From positions 1 to 41,874 of the forward strand of contig CAJUMY010000014.1 in NCBI GenBank assembly GCA_910587685.1: a DNA stretch of 41,874 nt, written 5' to 3'. Below are positions 33,448-41,371 of this stretch, in pieces. A model generated the notes under the pieces. The model ran no database searches and was not told where the DNA came from. It saw only the letters and a program-made list of their open reading frames with translations. The translations under genes and the position numbers were made by a program. Positions within the stretch are counted from its first letter, which is position 1; each line of letters starts with the position of its first letter. This DNA is from an uncultured Christensenellaceae bacterium. GTDB taxonomy: Bacteria > Bacillota > Clostridia > Christensenellales > UBA3700.

Positions 33448-35001
33448 ATGAATAATAAATTCACTGCGCTCATCATTTTGGACGGTTTCGGCATCAATAA
33501 AATGGGCGAAAACAACGCTATTTCATACGAAACCGCTCCGTATACTCTAGAGCTTATGAAGACTAAGCCGACTACCGAACTCTCGGCAAGCGGTCTCGAC
33601 GTCGGATTGCCCAAAGGTCAGATGGGCAACAGCGAAGTCGGTCATCTCAACATCGGCGCTGGAAGAGTTATCTTCCAGCCGTTGCCGAGGATCACTAAGT
33701 CGATAGAGGACGGCGATTTCTTTTCGAACGAAAGCCTTCTCGGCGCCGTAAGGAACGCAAAGGCGAACGGTAAGAAGCTCCATATATTCGGACTTCTATC
33801 CGACGGCGGAGTTCATTCCCATATAGAGCATATTTTCGCGGCTATACGCCTTGCGAAGAAGGAAGGACTCGATAACGCTTACGTACATTGCTTTATGGAC
33901 GGAAGAGACGTCGATCCCAAGAGCGGACTCGATTTCATGAAAGAGCTCGAAGAATTCATAAAGAAAGAGAATTTCGGAAAGATAGCTACCGTTTCGGGAA
34001 GATTCTACGCTATGGACAGAGATAATATCTGGGACAGAGTGGAGAAGGCGTATAAAGCTATAGCAGACGGCGAAGGCAACTACGGAGATAATGCCGTTAA
34101 GATAATGGAAGAAAGTTACTTGAACGGCGTAACGGACGAATTCGTTATCCCGTCGGTAGTCGTTGAGAACGGAAAACCCGTCGCTACGGTAGATAAGGGC
34201 GACAGCGTGATATTCGCGAATTTCCGTCCCGACAGAGCGAGACAGATAACGCGCGCGTTCATATTCGAGGATTTCGATTCGTTCGATAGAAAGAAGGGAT
34301 TTCTTGATTTGAAGTTCGTCTCGTATACACAGTACGACGTCACCTTTAACGGCAGACTCGAGGTCGCGTTCAAACCCGAAAATTATGCAAATACGCTGGG
34401 AGAATACCTTTCGAAAAAGGGTTTGAAACAGTTCAGAATAGCCGAAACGCAGAAGTACGCGCACGTAACGTTCTTCTTTAACGGAGGTGTGGAGGCGCCG
34501 AACGAAGGAGAGGACAGGATACTCATAGATTCTCCTAAGATAGCGACGTTCGACATGAAGCCTGAGATGAGCGCGTACGAGGTATGCGACAGAGCTGTCG
34601 AAGAGATCGAAAAGGGTAATTACGACGTTATGATCCTTAACTTCGCTAACTGCGATATGGTAGGTCATACGGGTATCATAGACGCCGCGAAGAAAGCTGT
34701 CAAAGCAGTCGATACATGCGTTGAGAAGCTCGTTTCCGCGATAAATAAAGCGGGCGGTCAGGCTCTTATCACCGCAGATCACGGAAATGCGGACTATATG
34801 TTCGATCCAGAGACGAAGGCTCCCTTCACCGCGCATACGACTAATCCCGTACCGCTTATCTACGTCAACGAAGGCGACGAAAAGAATATAACTCTTTTGA
34901 GCGGAGGAAAGCTGTGCGATATAGCTCCTACGCTGCTCGATATGATGGGTATAGAACAACCTGCCGAGATGACGGGTCATAGCCTAATGAAACGCGGTTG
35001 A
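33448..35001 (+). CDS. gpmI: Cofactor-independent phosphoglycerate mutase
   Basis: A 517-residue Mn-dependent enzyme that interconverts 3- and 2-phosphoglycerate. It has the alkaline-phosphatase fold: metal-binding LDGFGIN at 10-16, the phosphoserine nucleophile in QMGNSEVGHLNIGAGR, FMDGRDVDPKSG, FRPDRARQITRAF, and the second metal cluster NCDMVGHTG and TADHGNADYM. AAGGTG precedes the ATG by seven bases. An intrinsic terminator follows 44 bases after the stop. It completes the pgk-tpiA-gpmI cluster. Confidence 0.97.
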   Translation: MNNKFTALIILDGFGINKMGENNAISYETAPYTLELMKTKPTTELSASGLDVGLPKGQMGNSEVGHLNIGAGRVIFQPLPRITKSIEDGDFFSNESLLGAVRNAKANGKKLHIFGLLSDGGVHSHIEHIFAAIRLAKKEGLDNAYVHCFMDGRDVDPKSGLDFMKELEEFIKKENFGKIATVSGRFYAMDRDNIWDRVEKAYKAIADGEGNYGDNAVKIMEESYLNGVTDEFVIPSVVVENGKPVATVDKGDSVIFANFRPDRARQITRAFIFEDFDSFDRKKGFLDLKFVSYTQYDVTFNGRLEVAFKPENYANTLGEYLSKKGLKQFRIAETQKYAHVTFFFNGGVEAPNEGEDRILIDSPKIATFDMKPEMSAYEVCDRAVEEIEKGNYDVMILNFANCDMVGHTGIIDAAKKAVKAVDTCVEKLVSAINKAGGQALITADHGNADYMFDPETKAPFTAHTTNPVPLIYVNEGDEKNITLLSGGKLCDIAPTLLDMMGIEQPAEMTGHSLMKRG

Positions 35002-35044
35002 TCTCGAGTTATCATTAGGAATAATTACAAATAATATAATGATC

Positions 35045-35082
35045 AAGCGATTCGGTTTTGAAGATCGGGTCGCTTTTATTTT
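35045..35082 (+). terminator. Intrinsic terminator of gpmI
   Basis: AAGCGATTCGGT (35045-35056) pairs with ATCGGGTCGCTT (35064-35075) over 12 bp including G-U pairs, then TTATTTT. Confidence 0.7.
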
Positions 35083-35188
35083 GCCGTTCTGTATTCGCGG
35101 TCGCGTTGATAAAATAAAGAGATATGTTCATTAGATAAAAGGTATATCGGACGATTTTTCATTTTAATATTGCGGCTGAAAATAGTTG

Positions 35189-35217
35189 TCATATTCCCGA
35201 TACGCCCCGAGTACAAT
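35189..35217 (+). promoter_or_regulatory. Sigma-E-like (mother-cell) promoter of the SPOCS gene
   Basis: TCATATT at 35189-35195 fits the sigma-E -35 pattern (KMATATT) fully. After exactly 14 bases, AGTACAAT at 35210-35217 matches six of eight positions of CATACAMT. A sigma-A reading (TTGTCA, 20-base spacer, TACAAT) has poor spacing. The consensus is from Bacillus and its use here is inference. Confidence 0.45.
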
Positions 35218-35247
35218 ATAATGTAAACGAACCTTTGGGGGTGTCAA

Positions 35248-36759
35248 ATGGAAATTAATGCGAATTTTGAAAAAAAGAACTTCAGCTTCGAAGAGAGACT
35301 CGGAACGAGTCAGGTAGTAGTGGAATGCGATATAGACACAGCTTCCAAAGGCGGACTGAAGAAGATACTCAGCGTCAGCGGCGATGCCGAGGTCAACAAG
35401 GCGGAGACGCTCGTCGGCGAAGCCAAGATAAGCGGCCGCGTCAACTATAAAATAATATTTACCAACCACGACAACGAGCTCATGAGTCTCGATTATTTTT
35501 CCGATTTTGTCGAAAGTATCGGCTCGGGCGACGTCACGGCAACAAGCATCGTCCGCGCTACGGCGAAACTCGTCGATATCGACGTTAAGAGCGTCGCGGA
35601 CAAAATAAAGTTGCAGGCGGCTACGGATATAATGCTATTCGGTATAAAGTCGGACTTTTGCGACGCGCTTACAGACGTTGAGAACGCTCTCGTCAAATGC
35701 GAAAATCAAGAATTTTCGTCGTTCGCGGGTCACGGCGAGGAATGTTTCGAACTTCACGAAGATTACGAAACGGGAGCGAACGTAGATAAGGTGATAGTGT
35801 TCGATTCGAACGCCATAGTCAGTAACGTTAAGCCGGGAAGCGGAAGCATACTCGTTCAAGGCGAGGCAAGCGTATCTATCACTTACATGAGCGACGGAAG
35901 ACTTGTCGTCAAGAATTTCAGATTGCCGTACAGCGAAGAGCTGAAGATGGAGGGCGTATCGCCGTCGTCGAGAGTAATCGCGCACGTTGCGGTCAAGGAC
36001 AGCAAGATAATTCTTCACGGCGTCGAGGACAATAACGTAATAAAGATAGAGTTGACGCTGAAAGTCGTTGCGAACGCTTTTGACTACGCGAGCGAAGTCG
36101 TCGCCGTAGACGCGTATTCGCCTAAATGCGAACTCGATTTCACTATCGAGAAAGTGATGAGCAAGAGGATCGTCGGCGCTAAGAGCATAGAAGAAAGGAT
36201 AAGCGGCGAGATGACTCTCGATAACGATATGGCTAGCATAAGGAGAGTCGTCGCGACGTGTCTCGAGAGGAACGTAATGACAAATACGGTGATCTCGGAA
36301 GGCGACGTTCAGATAGACGGACTAATGAATACGACGGTAATATACGAAGAAGAAGAGGGCGAATTCAATTCCGTCGGAATAGAGATGCCGTACAGTATCA
36401 ATATGCCGTTCGACGTTGTGGAACCGAACGACGCGGTCAAGGTAAACATCGTAATCATGAACGTGTCGTCGAGAGTAAGACGCGAACGCGAAATAGAGGT
36501 AGTAGCAGAGATATGCGTCGAAGCTATCGCAGAAAGAGAACACGAGAACAGAGTTATAAGATCCATAGAAGCGACCGCTGAAAAAATAGATACGCATAAA
36601 GCGATAACGGTATATTTTGCCGTCAAGGGCGACACTTCGTGGGACGTTATAAAGGCTCTCGGAGTAGATAAGGATAAGATAGAAAAAATGAATGAAGGGA
36701 TAGATCTCGATTCGCTCGTCGGCGGAGAGAGGATACTCGCTTTTAGATCTCTCGCGTAA
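35248..36759 (+). CDS. SPOCS-domain (DUF3794) protein with LysM-like C-terminus
   Basis: A 503-residue protein without a signal peptide. It is rich in beta strands and appears to hold repeated SPOCS/DUF3794 units (for example VVVECDIDTASKGGLKKIL near the start, KVIVFDSNAIVSNVKPGSG in the middle, RRVVATCLERNVMTNTVISE further on). The last 50 residues resemble LysM (VYFAVKGDTSWDVIKALGV), a glycan-binding motif used to localise spore proteins. This is the family found in spore coat and cortex-associated proteins of Clostridia, and ispE often lies next to it. GGGGGTG precedes the ATG. The promoter upstream fits a mother-cell sigma factor. Confidence 0.85.
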   Translation: MEINANFEKKNFSFEERLGTSQVVVECDIDTASKGGLKKILSVSGDAEVNKAETLVGEAKISGRVNYKIIFTNHDNELMSLDYFSDFVESIGSGDVTATSIVRATAKLVDIDVKSVADKIKLQAATDIMLFGIKSDFCDALTDVENALVKCENQEFSSFAGHGEECFELHEDYETGANVDKVIVFDSNAIVSNVKPGSGSILVQGEASVSITYMSDGRLVVKNFRLPYSEELKMEGVSPSSRVIAHVAVKDSKIILHGVEDNNVIKIELTLKVVANAFDYASEVVAVDAYSPKCELDFTIEKVMSKRIVGAKSIEERISGEMTLDNDMASIRRVVATCLERNVMTNTVISEGDVQIDGLMNTTVIYEEEEGEFNSVGIEMPYSINMPFDVVEPNDAVKVNIVIMNVSSRVRREREIEVVAEICVEAIAEREHENRVIRSIEATAEKIDTHKAITVYFAVKGDTSWDVIKALGVDKDKIEKMNEGIDLDSLVGGERILAFRSLA

Positions 36760-36767
36760 AGTCGTTG

Positions 36768-36796
36768 TTGCAATTATAACAGTTTCAGTGTATAAT
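36768..36796 (+). promoter_or_regulatory. Sigma-A promoter of ispE
   Basis: TTGCAA at 36768-36773, a 17-base spacer, and TATAAT at 36791-36796. The expected start site is just before the palindrome at 36811-36840. Confidence 0.7.
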
Positions 36797-36810
36797 ATAA
36801 ATATATCCAT

Positions 36811-36840
36811 AACGGTTAGTCGGCGCGCCGACTGACCGTT
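36811..36840. repeat. 30-bp near-perfect palindrome in the ispE leader
   Basis: AACGGTTAGTCGGCG (36811-36825) is followed directly by CGCCGACTGACCGTT (36826-36840). The only deviation is one T-G pair. As RNA it would be a very stable hairpin at about +10; as DNA it could be an operator. No T run follows at once, so it is not a clear terminator. Confidence 0.6.
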
Positions 36841-36958
36841 TAAGTCTTTTGCGGAGACGTTTAACGCAAAAATGAACATACATATACGCTATATCGTATG
36901 TTTATGCGAACTAATCGCGCCGCTATATAGACTCTTTTGCGAGCAGGAGGGAAAAATT

Positions 36959-37810
36959 ATGGGAAAGATATCGGTACTCGTAAGGGCGAAGGCAAATCTG
37001 TCGCTCGGTATCAGAGGAAGGGATCAGGGAGGGTATCACGATCTCGATATGCTTTTGGTATCGCTTGCGGACATTTACGATAGGCTTCACGTGTACGATA
37101 GCGAAAAGCTCCGCGTAACTATGGACGGAAAAGAGGTAAAAGAGGACAACACTGCGTATCGCGCGGCAAAACTCATCGAGGAAAGATACGGAGCTACTTT
37201 ATCGGTCGATATCGAGAAGGGAATACCTTTTTCCGCAGGGCTCGGCGGGTCGTCCGCGGACGCGTCGGCAGTCTTTTTCGCATTTGCGAAGCTATATAGA
37301 AAGAACCTTACGGAGATGATACCGCTTGCTGACAAAGTGGGAAGCGACGTAGCCTTTATGATGTTCGGCGGAAGCGCAATTTCGAGAGGAAGGGGCAGTT
37401 CGCTTATATTCAAGCGTATGCCTAAGCTGAAGCTCGGCGTATTCAAGGCTAAGGGCGGCAGCGATACCGCCAAAGTGTTTTCTCTCTACGACGATGACGT
37501 AAAGGCTAACGGCGCCGACAACGAAGAGCTTCTTTGCCGTATAAATTCCGGCAAAGAGTACAGCGAATATCTCGTCAACGACCTTTTCGAGCCGGCAAAA
37601 AGGCTGAACGCGAATATAGGAGAGATATATTCTTCGTTAAAGGCAGTTACTCCTTACGTCGTTATGAGCGGCAGCGGAAGCAGCGTGGTCGCGGTATCCG
37701 ACAAAGATAGTACGGAAAAAGAATTTTTGAAGATAGCGGAAAAGGCCGAATATTTCAAGATGACCGATACCGCAAGCAAGGGAATGGTTATATTGGGTAT
37801 CGAAAGATAG
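36959..37810 (+). CDS. ispE: 4-diphosphocytidyl-2-C-methyl-D-erythritol kinase
   Basis: A 283-residue GHMP kinase of the MEP pathway for isoprenoid precursors. The N-terminal RAKANLSLGIRGRDQGGYHDLD holds the substrate-binding KxN and GYH elements. The ATP loop is IPFSAGLGGSSADASA at 89-104, and VVMSGSGSSVVAV is the third GHMP motif near the C-terminus. The ATG at 36959 follows GGAGGG. A longer open frame from 36872 begins with hydrophobic, Cys-rich codons unlike the family and is rejected. It has its own promoter after the SPOCS gene. Confidence 0.95.
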   Translation: MGKISVLVRAKANLSLGIRGRDQGGYHDLDMLLVSLADIYDRLHVYDSEKLRVTMDGKEVKEDNTAYRAAKLIEERYGATLSVDIEKGIPFSAGLGGSSADASAVFFAFAKLYRKNLTEMIPLADKVGSDVAFMMFGGSAISRGRGSSLIFKRMPKLKLGVFKAKGGSDTAKVFSLYDDDVKANGADNEELLCRINSGKEYSEYLVNDLFEPAKRLNANIGEIYSSLKAVTPYVVMSGSGSSVVAVSDKDSTEKEFLKIAEKAEYFKMTDTASKGMVILGIER

Positions 37811-37951
37811 ACGAAGCCAAATCGGTCTACCGGTAAATATACGATGATTCGATCGGGTTAAATTTATCTCTTATTTGGCGCTTAGACCCGATTCGGTAAA
37901 AATTGTTAGTAATCTTAATAAAGTGTTTTAGCGTTATTACATATAAACGCT

Positions 37952-37979
37952 TTGACAAAACGAATTTACGTGCTATAAT
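37952..37979 (+). promoter_or_regulatory. Sigma-A promoter of the poly-Lys-tail gene
   Basis: TTGACA at 37952-37957, a 16-base spacer, and TATAAT at 37974-37979. The start site near 37986 leaves too little leader for the ATG at 37993, which supports the start at 38023. Confidence 0.7.
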
Positions 37980-38022
37980 GTAGGATGTAAATATGCAAGC
38001 AAACAAAAGGGCGGTGTATCGT

Positions 38023-38970
38023 ATGAACGCATTTTTGGAACAAATCAAAACAATAGGGATAGCGGATTGGATAGGAATAGGTATCTCCCTGTTGGGACTA
38101 ATATTCATCATTATCATTCTCTGCGTATGCACGGCGGCGCTTCGCCGCAACGCTACGGCGATGCGAAGAGCAAGAGTAGCAAGAGTCAGCGCGAGAACCG
38201 AAGTGTTGAACGGTTGGTTCGTCATAGTTGTAGAGAATAAGGGTAACGAGGTTGCCGATAACGTTAAAGTCAAAGTCGGCGGTTCGGTCATGAAGTACTA
38301 TTACGACTATATTACCCGTTGCAGAGTCGACGACTTGGTTTCTTATATGCTCGGACGCAAATTTACGTTGGCTCCCTCGGAAAAGAGAGAGGTGCCGCTA
38401 TTTCCCGTAAGACTTCCTTCTTCGGGCAGTACTTTCGCTTCGGGTTCGGCAAACGATGACGGCGACGTCAATTTCGCTTCAAAAGAGGAGAGCGGCAACG
38501 TTCTCGAGATCAACGAGGTATTCGATGCGACCGATAAGAAGATATTGAAGAGAGTCGTCAAGAAAGAGAAGAAGCTCAATAGGATGCGCGCTTTGCAGAA
38601 CGAAGTCTATCGCCGCGAAGCCGATAAGATAGCTCTTAAAAAGCAGAATAAGATGCGTAAAGTCAATAAACGCAATCATAAGCTCACGCATACGACTATT
38701 CTCGACGCTCCCGATATAGGACTGCTCATAAAGAAGGCGAATATCAGTTTCAGCGTAAGATATACCTGTATGGGTTATCCTATGCATTATAACTACAAGT
38801 ATAACAGTCTCAATCTCAGAACTCATCAGATATCGACTTCCGACAGTATGGCGGGCATTATCGCGACGCAGAACGAGCTTCTCAGTCAGATAGTTACGCT
38901 TCAGGCTGATATGAAGAAACTGATGGCAAAGAAGAAGAAAAAGAAGAAGAAAGGAACGAAGAAAAAGTAA
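38023..38970 (+). CDS. Membrane-anchored basic protein with poly-lysine tail, unknown function
   Basis: A 315-residue protein. One hydrophobic helix (about 16-38) is followed by an Arg-rich stretch (RRNATAMRRARVARVSAR), which predicts a cytoplasmic C-terminal part. Residues 62-130 look like an immunoglobulin-type beta fold (NGWFVIVVENKGNEVADNVKVKV). A basic helix (171-220), a second beta region (240-265), and a short amphipathic helix (TQNELLSQIVTLQADMKKLM) follow. The tail has eight consecutive Lys, then GTKKK. The promoter and GGGCGGTG favour the ATG at 38023 over 37993. The tail may bind nucleic acid or anionic lipid; that is inference. Own promoter and tandem terminators: single-gene unit. 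Confidence 0.65.
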   Translation: MNAFLEQIKTIGIADWIGIGISLLGLIFIIIILCVCTAALRRNATAMRRARVARVSARTEVLNGWFVIVVENKGNEVADNVKVKVGGSVMKYYYDYITRCRVDDLVSYMLGRKFTLAPSEKREVPLFPVRLPSSGSTFASGSANDDGDVNFASKEESGNVLEINEVFDATDKKILKRVVKKEKKLNRMRALQNEVYRREADKIALKKQNKMRKVNKRNHKLTHTTILDAPDIGLLIKKANISFSVRYTCMGYPMHYNYKYNSLNLRTHQISTSDSMAGIIATQNELLSQIVTLQADMKKLMAKKKKKKKKGTKKK

Positions 38971-38992
38971 ACGTTGAGTTGAAAATTCAGAT

Positions 38993-39035
38993 CGGACCCG
39001 ATAATGCGATAGTTTGTTATTGCGTTATCGGGTAT
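38993..39035 (+). terminator. First of two tandem terminators
   Basis: ACCCGATAA (38993-39001) pairs with TTATCGGGT (39022-39030), with an inner imperfect stem (GCGATA, TATTGC), then ATTTTT. Confidence 0.75.
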
Positions 39036-39040
39036 TTTTA

Positions 39041-39084
39041 TATAAAAGAGCTAAACGAAAATACGCAGTCGCTTAGCTCTTTTT
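39041..39084 (+). terminator. Second of two tandem terminators
   Basis: AAAAGAGCTAA (39041-39051) pairs perfectly with TTAGCTCTTTT (39070-39080), followed by TATAT. Its A-rich left side may also end minus-strand transcripts. Confidence 0.7.
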
Positions 39085-39181
39085 ATATTGGAATGGAAGT
39101 CGATACGTTACCGCGTTCAACGCGGCGGTATTTATAATTTGTTATAACCGTATCATATCGCCGTTTCGCAATGCCGATATA

Positions 39182-39682
39182 TTATTCCGATACGACGATA
39201 TATGTCGGCGTATACCCTGCGTAAGGGAGGAATTTGTCGGTAAAGTCTTTGTATCTCATCTTTAGGGAGTACCTTCCGTCGCTCGGGTGGAAACAGATGT
39301 ATTCGTAATTTTTAAGATCGCTGTCTATAAGAAGATCAACGGTATGATCGGTATCGAATATGAGCCCCAACGGATTGATAGAGCCGCCCTTTTCTTTCAT
39401 CAGTTCGTAGAGCTTTTCGTCGGAGCCGAAGGAGAGTCTCGATCTATTTATCTGTTTCGAAACTTCCGCCGTTCTGAATTTCTTTTCGCCTACAAGGAGA
39501 AGCAGAAAGAATTCTCTTCCCTGTCTGTCCTGAAGAAAGAGATTTTTGCAAAATTCCGCGCCGAGTTTTTTTCCGGCTACGGCGCATTCCGCCATATTAT
39601 GATATTCTTCATGCGTTATGTACGTATACTCGATCTCGAGACTGTCGAGCGTATCGAATATTTTTTTGATGATCTCGTTCAT
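39182..39682 (-). CDS. YbaK/ProX-type aminoacyl-tRNA deacylase
   Basis: A 166-residue single-domain protein of the prolyl-tRNA-synthetase-associated (INS-like) fold, which hydrolyses mischarged tRNAs such as Ala-tRNA(Pro). Landmarks are the N-terminal TYITHEEYHNMAEC, EFCKNLFLQDRQGREFFLLL with the conserved Lys at 46, NRSRLSFGS, and GGSINPLGLIFD near residue 100, then FHPSDGRYSLKM. This order fits PrdX/ProXp. GAGG precedes the ATG on the minus strand. It is alone, convergent with the poly-Lys-tail gene. Confidence 0.87.
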   Translation of the reverse strand: MNEIIKKIFDTLDSLEIEYTYITHEEYHNMAECAVAGKKLGAEFCKNLFLQDRQGREFFLLLLVGEKKFRTAEVSKQINRSRLSFGSDEKLYELMKEKGGSINPLGLIFDTDHTVDLLIDSDLKNYEYICFHPSDGRYSLKMRYKDFTDKFLPYAGYTPTYIVVSE

Positions 39683-39836
39683 TATTTACCTCGTTTAGCA
39701 TTGTTTGTTATTTTTACGTGTCGCGATTTATGCCGTCAAGAAGCGAAAATGCGAACTTATTCCGCCGTTTTATTGCGTTCACATTGATTTTATTCCGAGT
39801 CTTTCATCGTGTCAAGCGTTCGCCGCCGTAATTCTA

Positions 39837-39865
39837 TTAACAATACTTTGATTTTGTGTTATAAT
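39837..39865 (+). promoter_or_regulatory. Sigma-A promoter of the methyltransferase gene
   Basis: TTAACA at 39837-39842, a 17-base spacer, and TATAAT at 39860-39865. The leader to 40036 is about 165 bases, long for a gene of this kind. I could not match it to a riboswitch class. It is the only feature I can support in the 353-base gap 39683-40035. Confidence 0.6.
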
Positions 39866-40035
39866 ATATAGACTATGGATCTGCGGGCATATAAGAGCGG
39901 CGATATATCTTATCGGTAGATGCGTATATACCGTTTGATATGGATTTAGGACACGCGTTATAAAGACGCCGTTAAAAACATTACGTATTATTAGTCCGCG
40001 ATATATTACGCGACGCCGTAAGGACGGAGGGGAAT

Positions 40036-41202
40036 ATGGATAATTTCATTTACGAAGAGATATGCAGGCATAAAGACAGGGGAGTCGTCAGGATAATCAT
40101 GAGCAGTCCTATGTCGAGAGAAAGCGGTGTGAGTAAGATAGTCTTGACTCCTCGCGTTATAAAGGGCGAGACGAAGTGGCAGGCCGAAAGTTTCAAAGGC
40201 AATCAGGTTTTTCATAAAAATATCGACGAGGAAGAGATCGACGAGTATTTGCTCCGAGAGACCGCGAGATACAGGCAGATAAATATGATTTTTGCGGGAC
40301 TTGACGTTGATTTTCTTCATAACGGGAAGACAGTCAGAAGAAAGGAACGAGCGAACGACGTTATCGCGGCGAAAGTTCTTTCGCACAACAGAGAGAAAGA
40401 ATATATCTTAAGAGAAGGCGAGGACATACCGGCGCTTCGCGATCTCGGAGTTTTTACCGCCGACAACAGGATAGTCAAAGCGAAATACGATAAATACCGC
40501 CAGATAAACAGATTCGTGGAGATAATCGACGATAGCGTCAAAGATCTAAGTCTTGACGAGATAACCATTCTCGATTTCGGTTCGGGGAAATCGTATCTTA
40601 CGTTCGTCGTCTACTATTATTTTACCGTAATAAAAGGAAAGAAAGTAAATATCATCGGTTACGATCTCAAAAAAGATGTCGTTGCCGAGTGCAACAAAGT
40701 AGCGGAAAAATACGGCTATGAAAAGTCGCTGAAATTCGTCGTCAGCGACGTTAGCCGAGACGTTCTTTACGATAAGAAGATAGATATCATAATATCTCTT
40801 CACGCCTGCGATACGGCGACGGACTACGCTCTCGAATACGCAGTACGAAAGGGAGCGAAATATATATTTTCCGCGCCTTGCTGTCAGCATGAGGTCAATC
40901 TTTCGATAAAAAAGGGCGGAGATATGGACGTTCTCATGCGGTACGGAATAATAAAGGAGAGGCTTTCGGCGCTGATAACCGATACGGTAAGAGCGGAGCT
41001 TTTGAGAGCGAAAGGATACAAGGTCGACGTTATGGAATTCGTTGATCTCGCTCATTCGCCTAAAAATCTCATGATCCGCGCATCTTATACGGGGCGAAAG
41101 GACAAAAAGGCGATCGAGAACATAGAGGAACTCGTATCGAAATACGGCTTCAAGCAGACGCTTTTTAGTCTCCTATCCAAAACGAGTGAAGACGCGGAAT
41201 AA
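40036..41202 (+). CDS. Class I SAM-dependent methyltransferase, METTL25/RRNAD1-like
   Basis: A 388-residue protein with an N-terminal domain of about 170 residues and a Rossmann methyltransferase core. SAM motif I is ILDFGSGKSYLTF (178-190), Asp210 ends strand 2 (IIGYDLKKD), and motif IV is ISLHACDTATDYAL (253-266). It is followed by FSAPCCQHE at 278-286, the signature shared with METTL25/RRNAD1-type methyltransferases. Bacterial relatives are common in Firmicutes and their substrate is uncertain (RNA or protein). GGAGGGG precedes the ATG. It is a single gene with its own promoter. Confidence 0.8.
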   Translation: MDNFIYEEICRHKDRGVVRIIMSSPMSRESGVSKIVLTPRVIKGETKWQAESFKGNQVFHKNIDEEEIDEYLLRETARYRQINMIFAGLDVDFLHNGKTVRRKERANDVIAAKVLSHNREKEYILREGEDIPALRDLGVFTADNRIVKAKYDKYRQINRFVEIIDDSVKDLSLDEITILDFGSGKSYLTFVVYYYFTVIKGKKVNIIGYDLKKDVVAECNKVAEKYGYEKSLKFVVSDVSRDVLYDKKIDIIISLHACDTATDYALEYAVRKGAKYIFSAPCCQHEVNLSIKKGGDMDVLMRYGIIKERLSALITDTVRAELLRAKGYKVDVMEFVDLAHSPKNLMIRASYTGRKDKKAIENIEELVSKYGFKQTLFSLLSKTSEDAE

Positions 41203-41282
41203 AAACAGTTATTTACATTGCCCGATATTTATGATTACATATAAAAATAATCCAAGGTGTTAAACTGTTTTTGATGAAACTC
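41201..41282 (+). other. Long-range inverted repeat after the methyltransferase gene
   Basis: AAAAACAGTT (41201-41210) and AACTGTTTTT (41273-41282) are perfect inverted arms 62 bases apart, the second being T-rich. It might end the transcript, but the wide loop makes this uncertain. Confidence 0.25.
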
Positions 41283-41371
41283 GGAACGTATTCGGTAGAG
41301 ACATACGCGGTCAAATATGATAAAAGGCTAAAAATATTCGTTAAATAATATTTAAGGATGAGAGGAAATTT

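Noticed and set aside
33796..34980. 394-codon minus-strand open frame
   Set aside because: Antisense shadow of gpmI, with no family features.
36872..36958. Upstream extension of ispE
   Set aside because: The added residues are Cys-rich and hydrophobic, unlike IspE. The ATG at 36959 has GGAGGG and starts at the conserved domain edge.
37993..38022. Earlier start for the poly-Lys-tail protein
   Set aside because: The promoter at 37952-37979 places the transcript start only about seven bases before it, leaving no room for a ribosome binding site.
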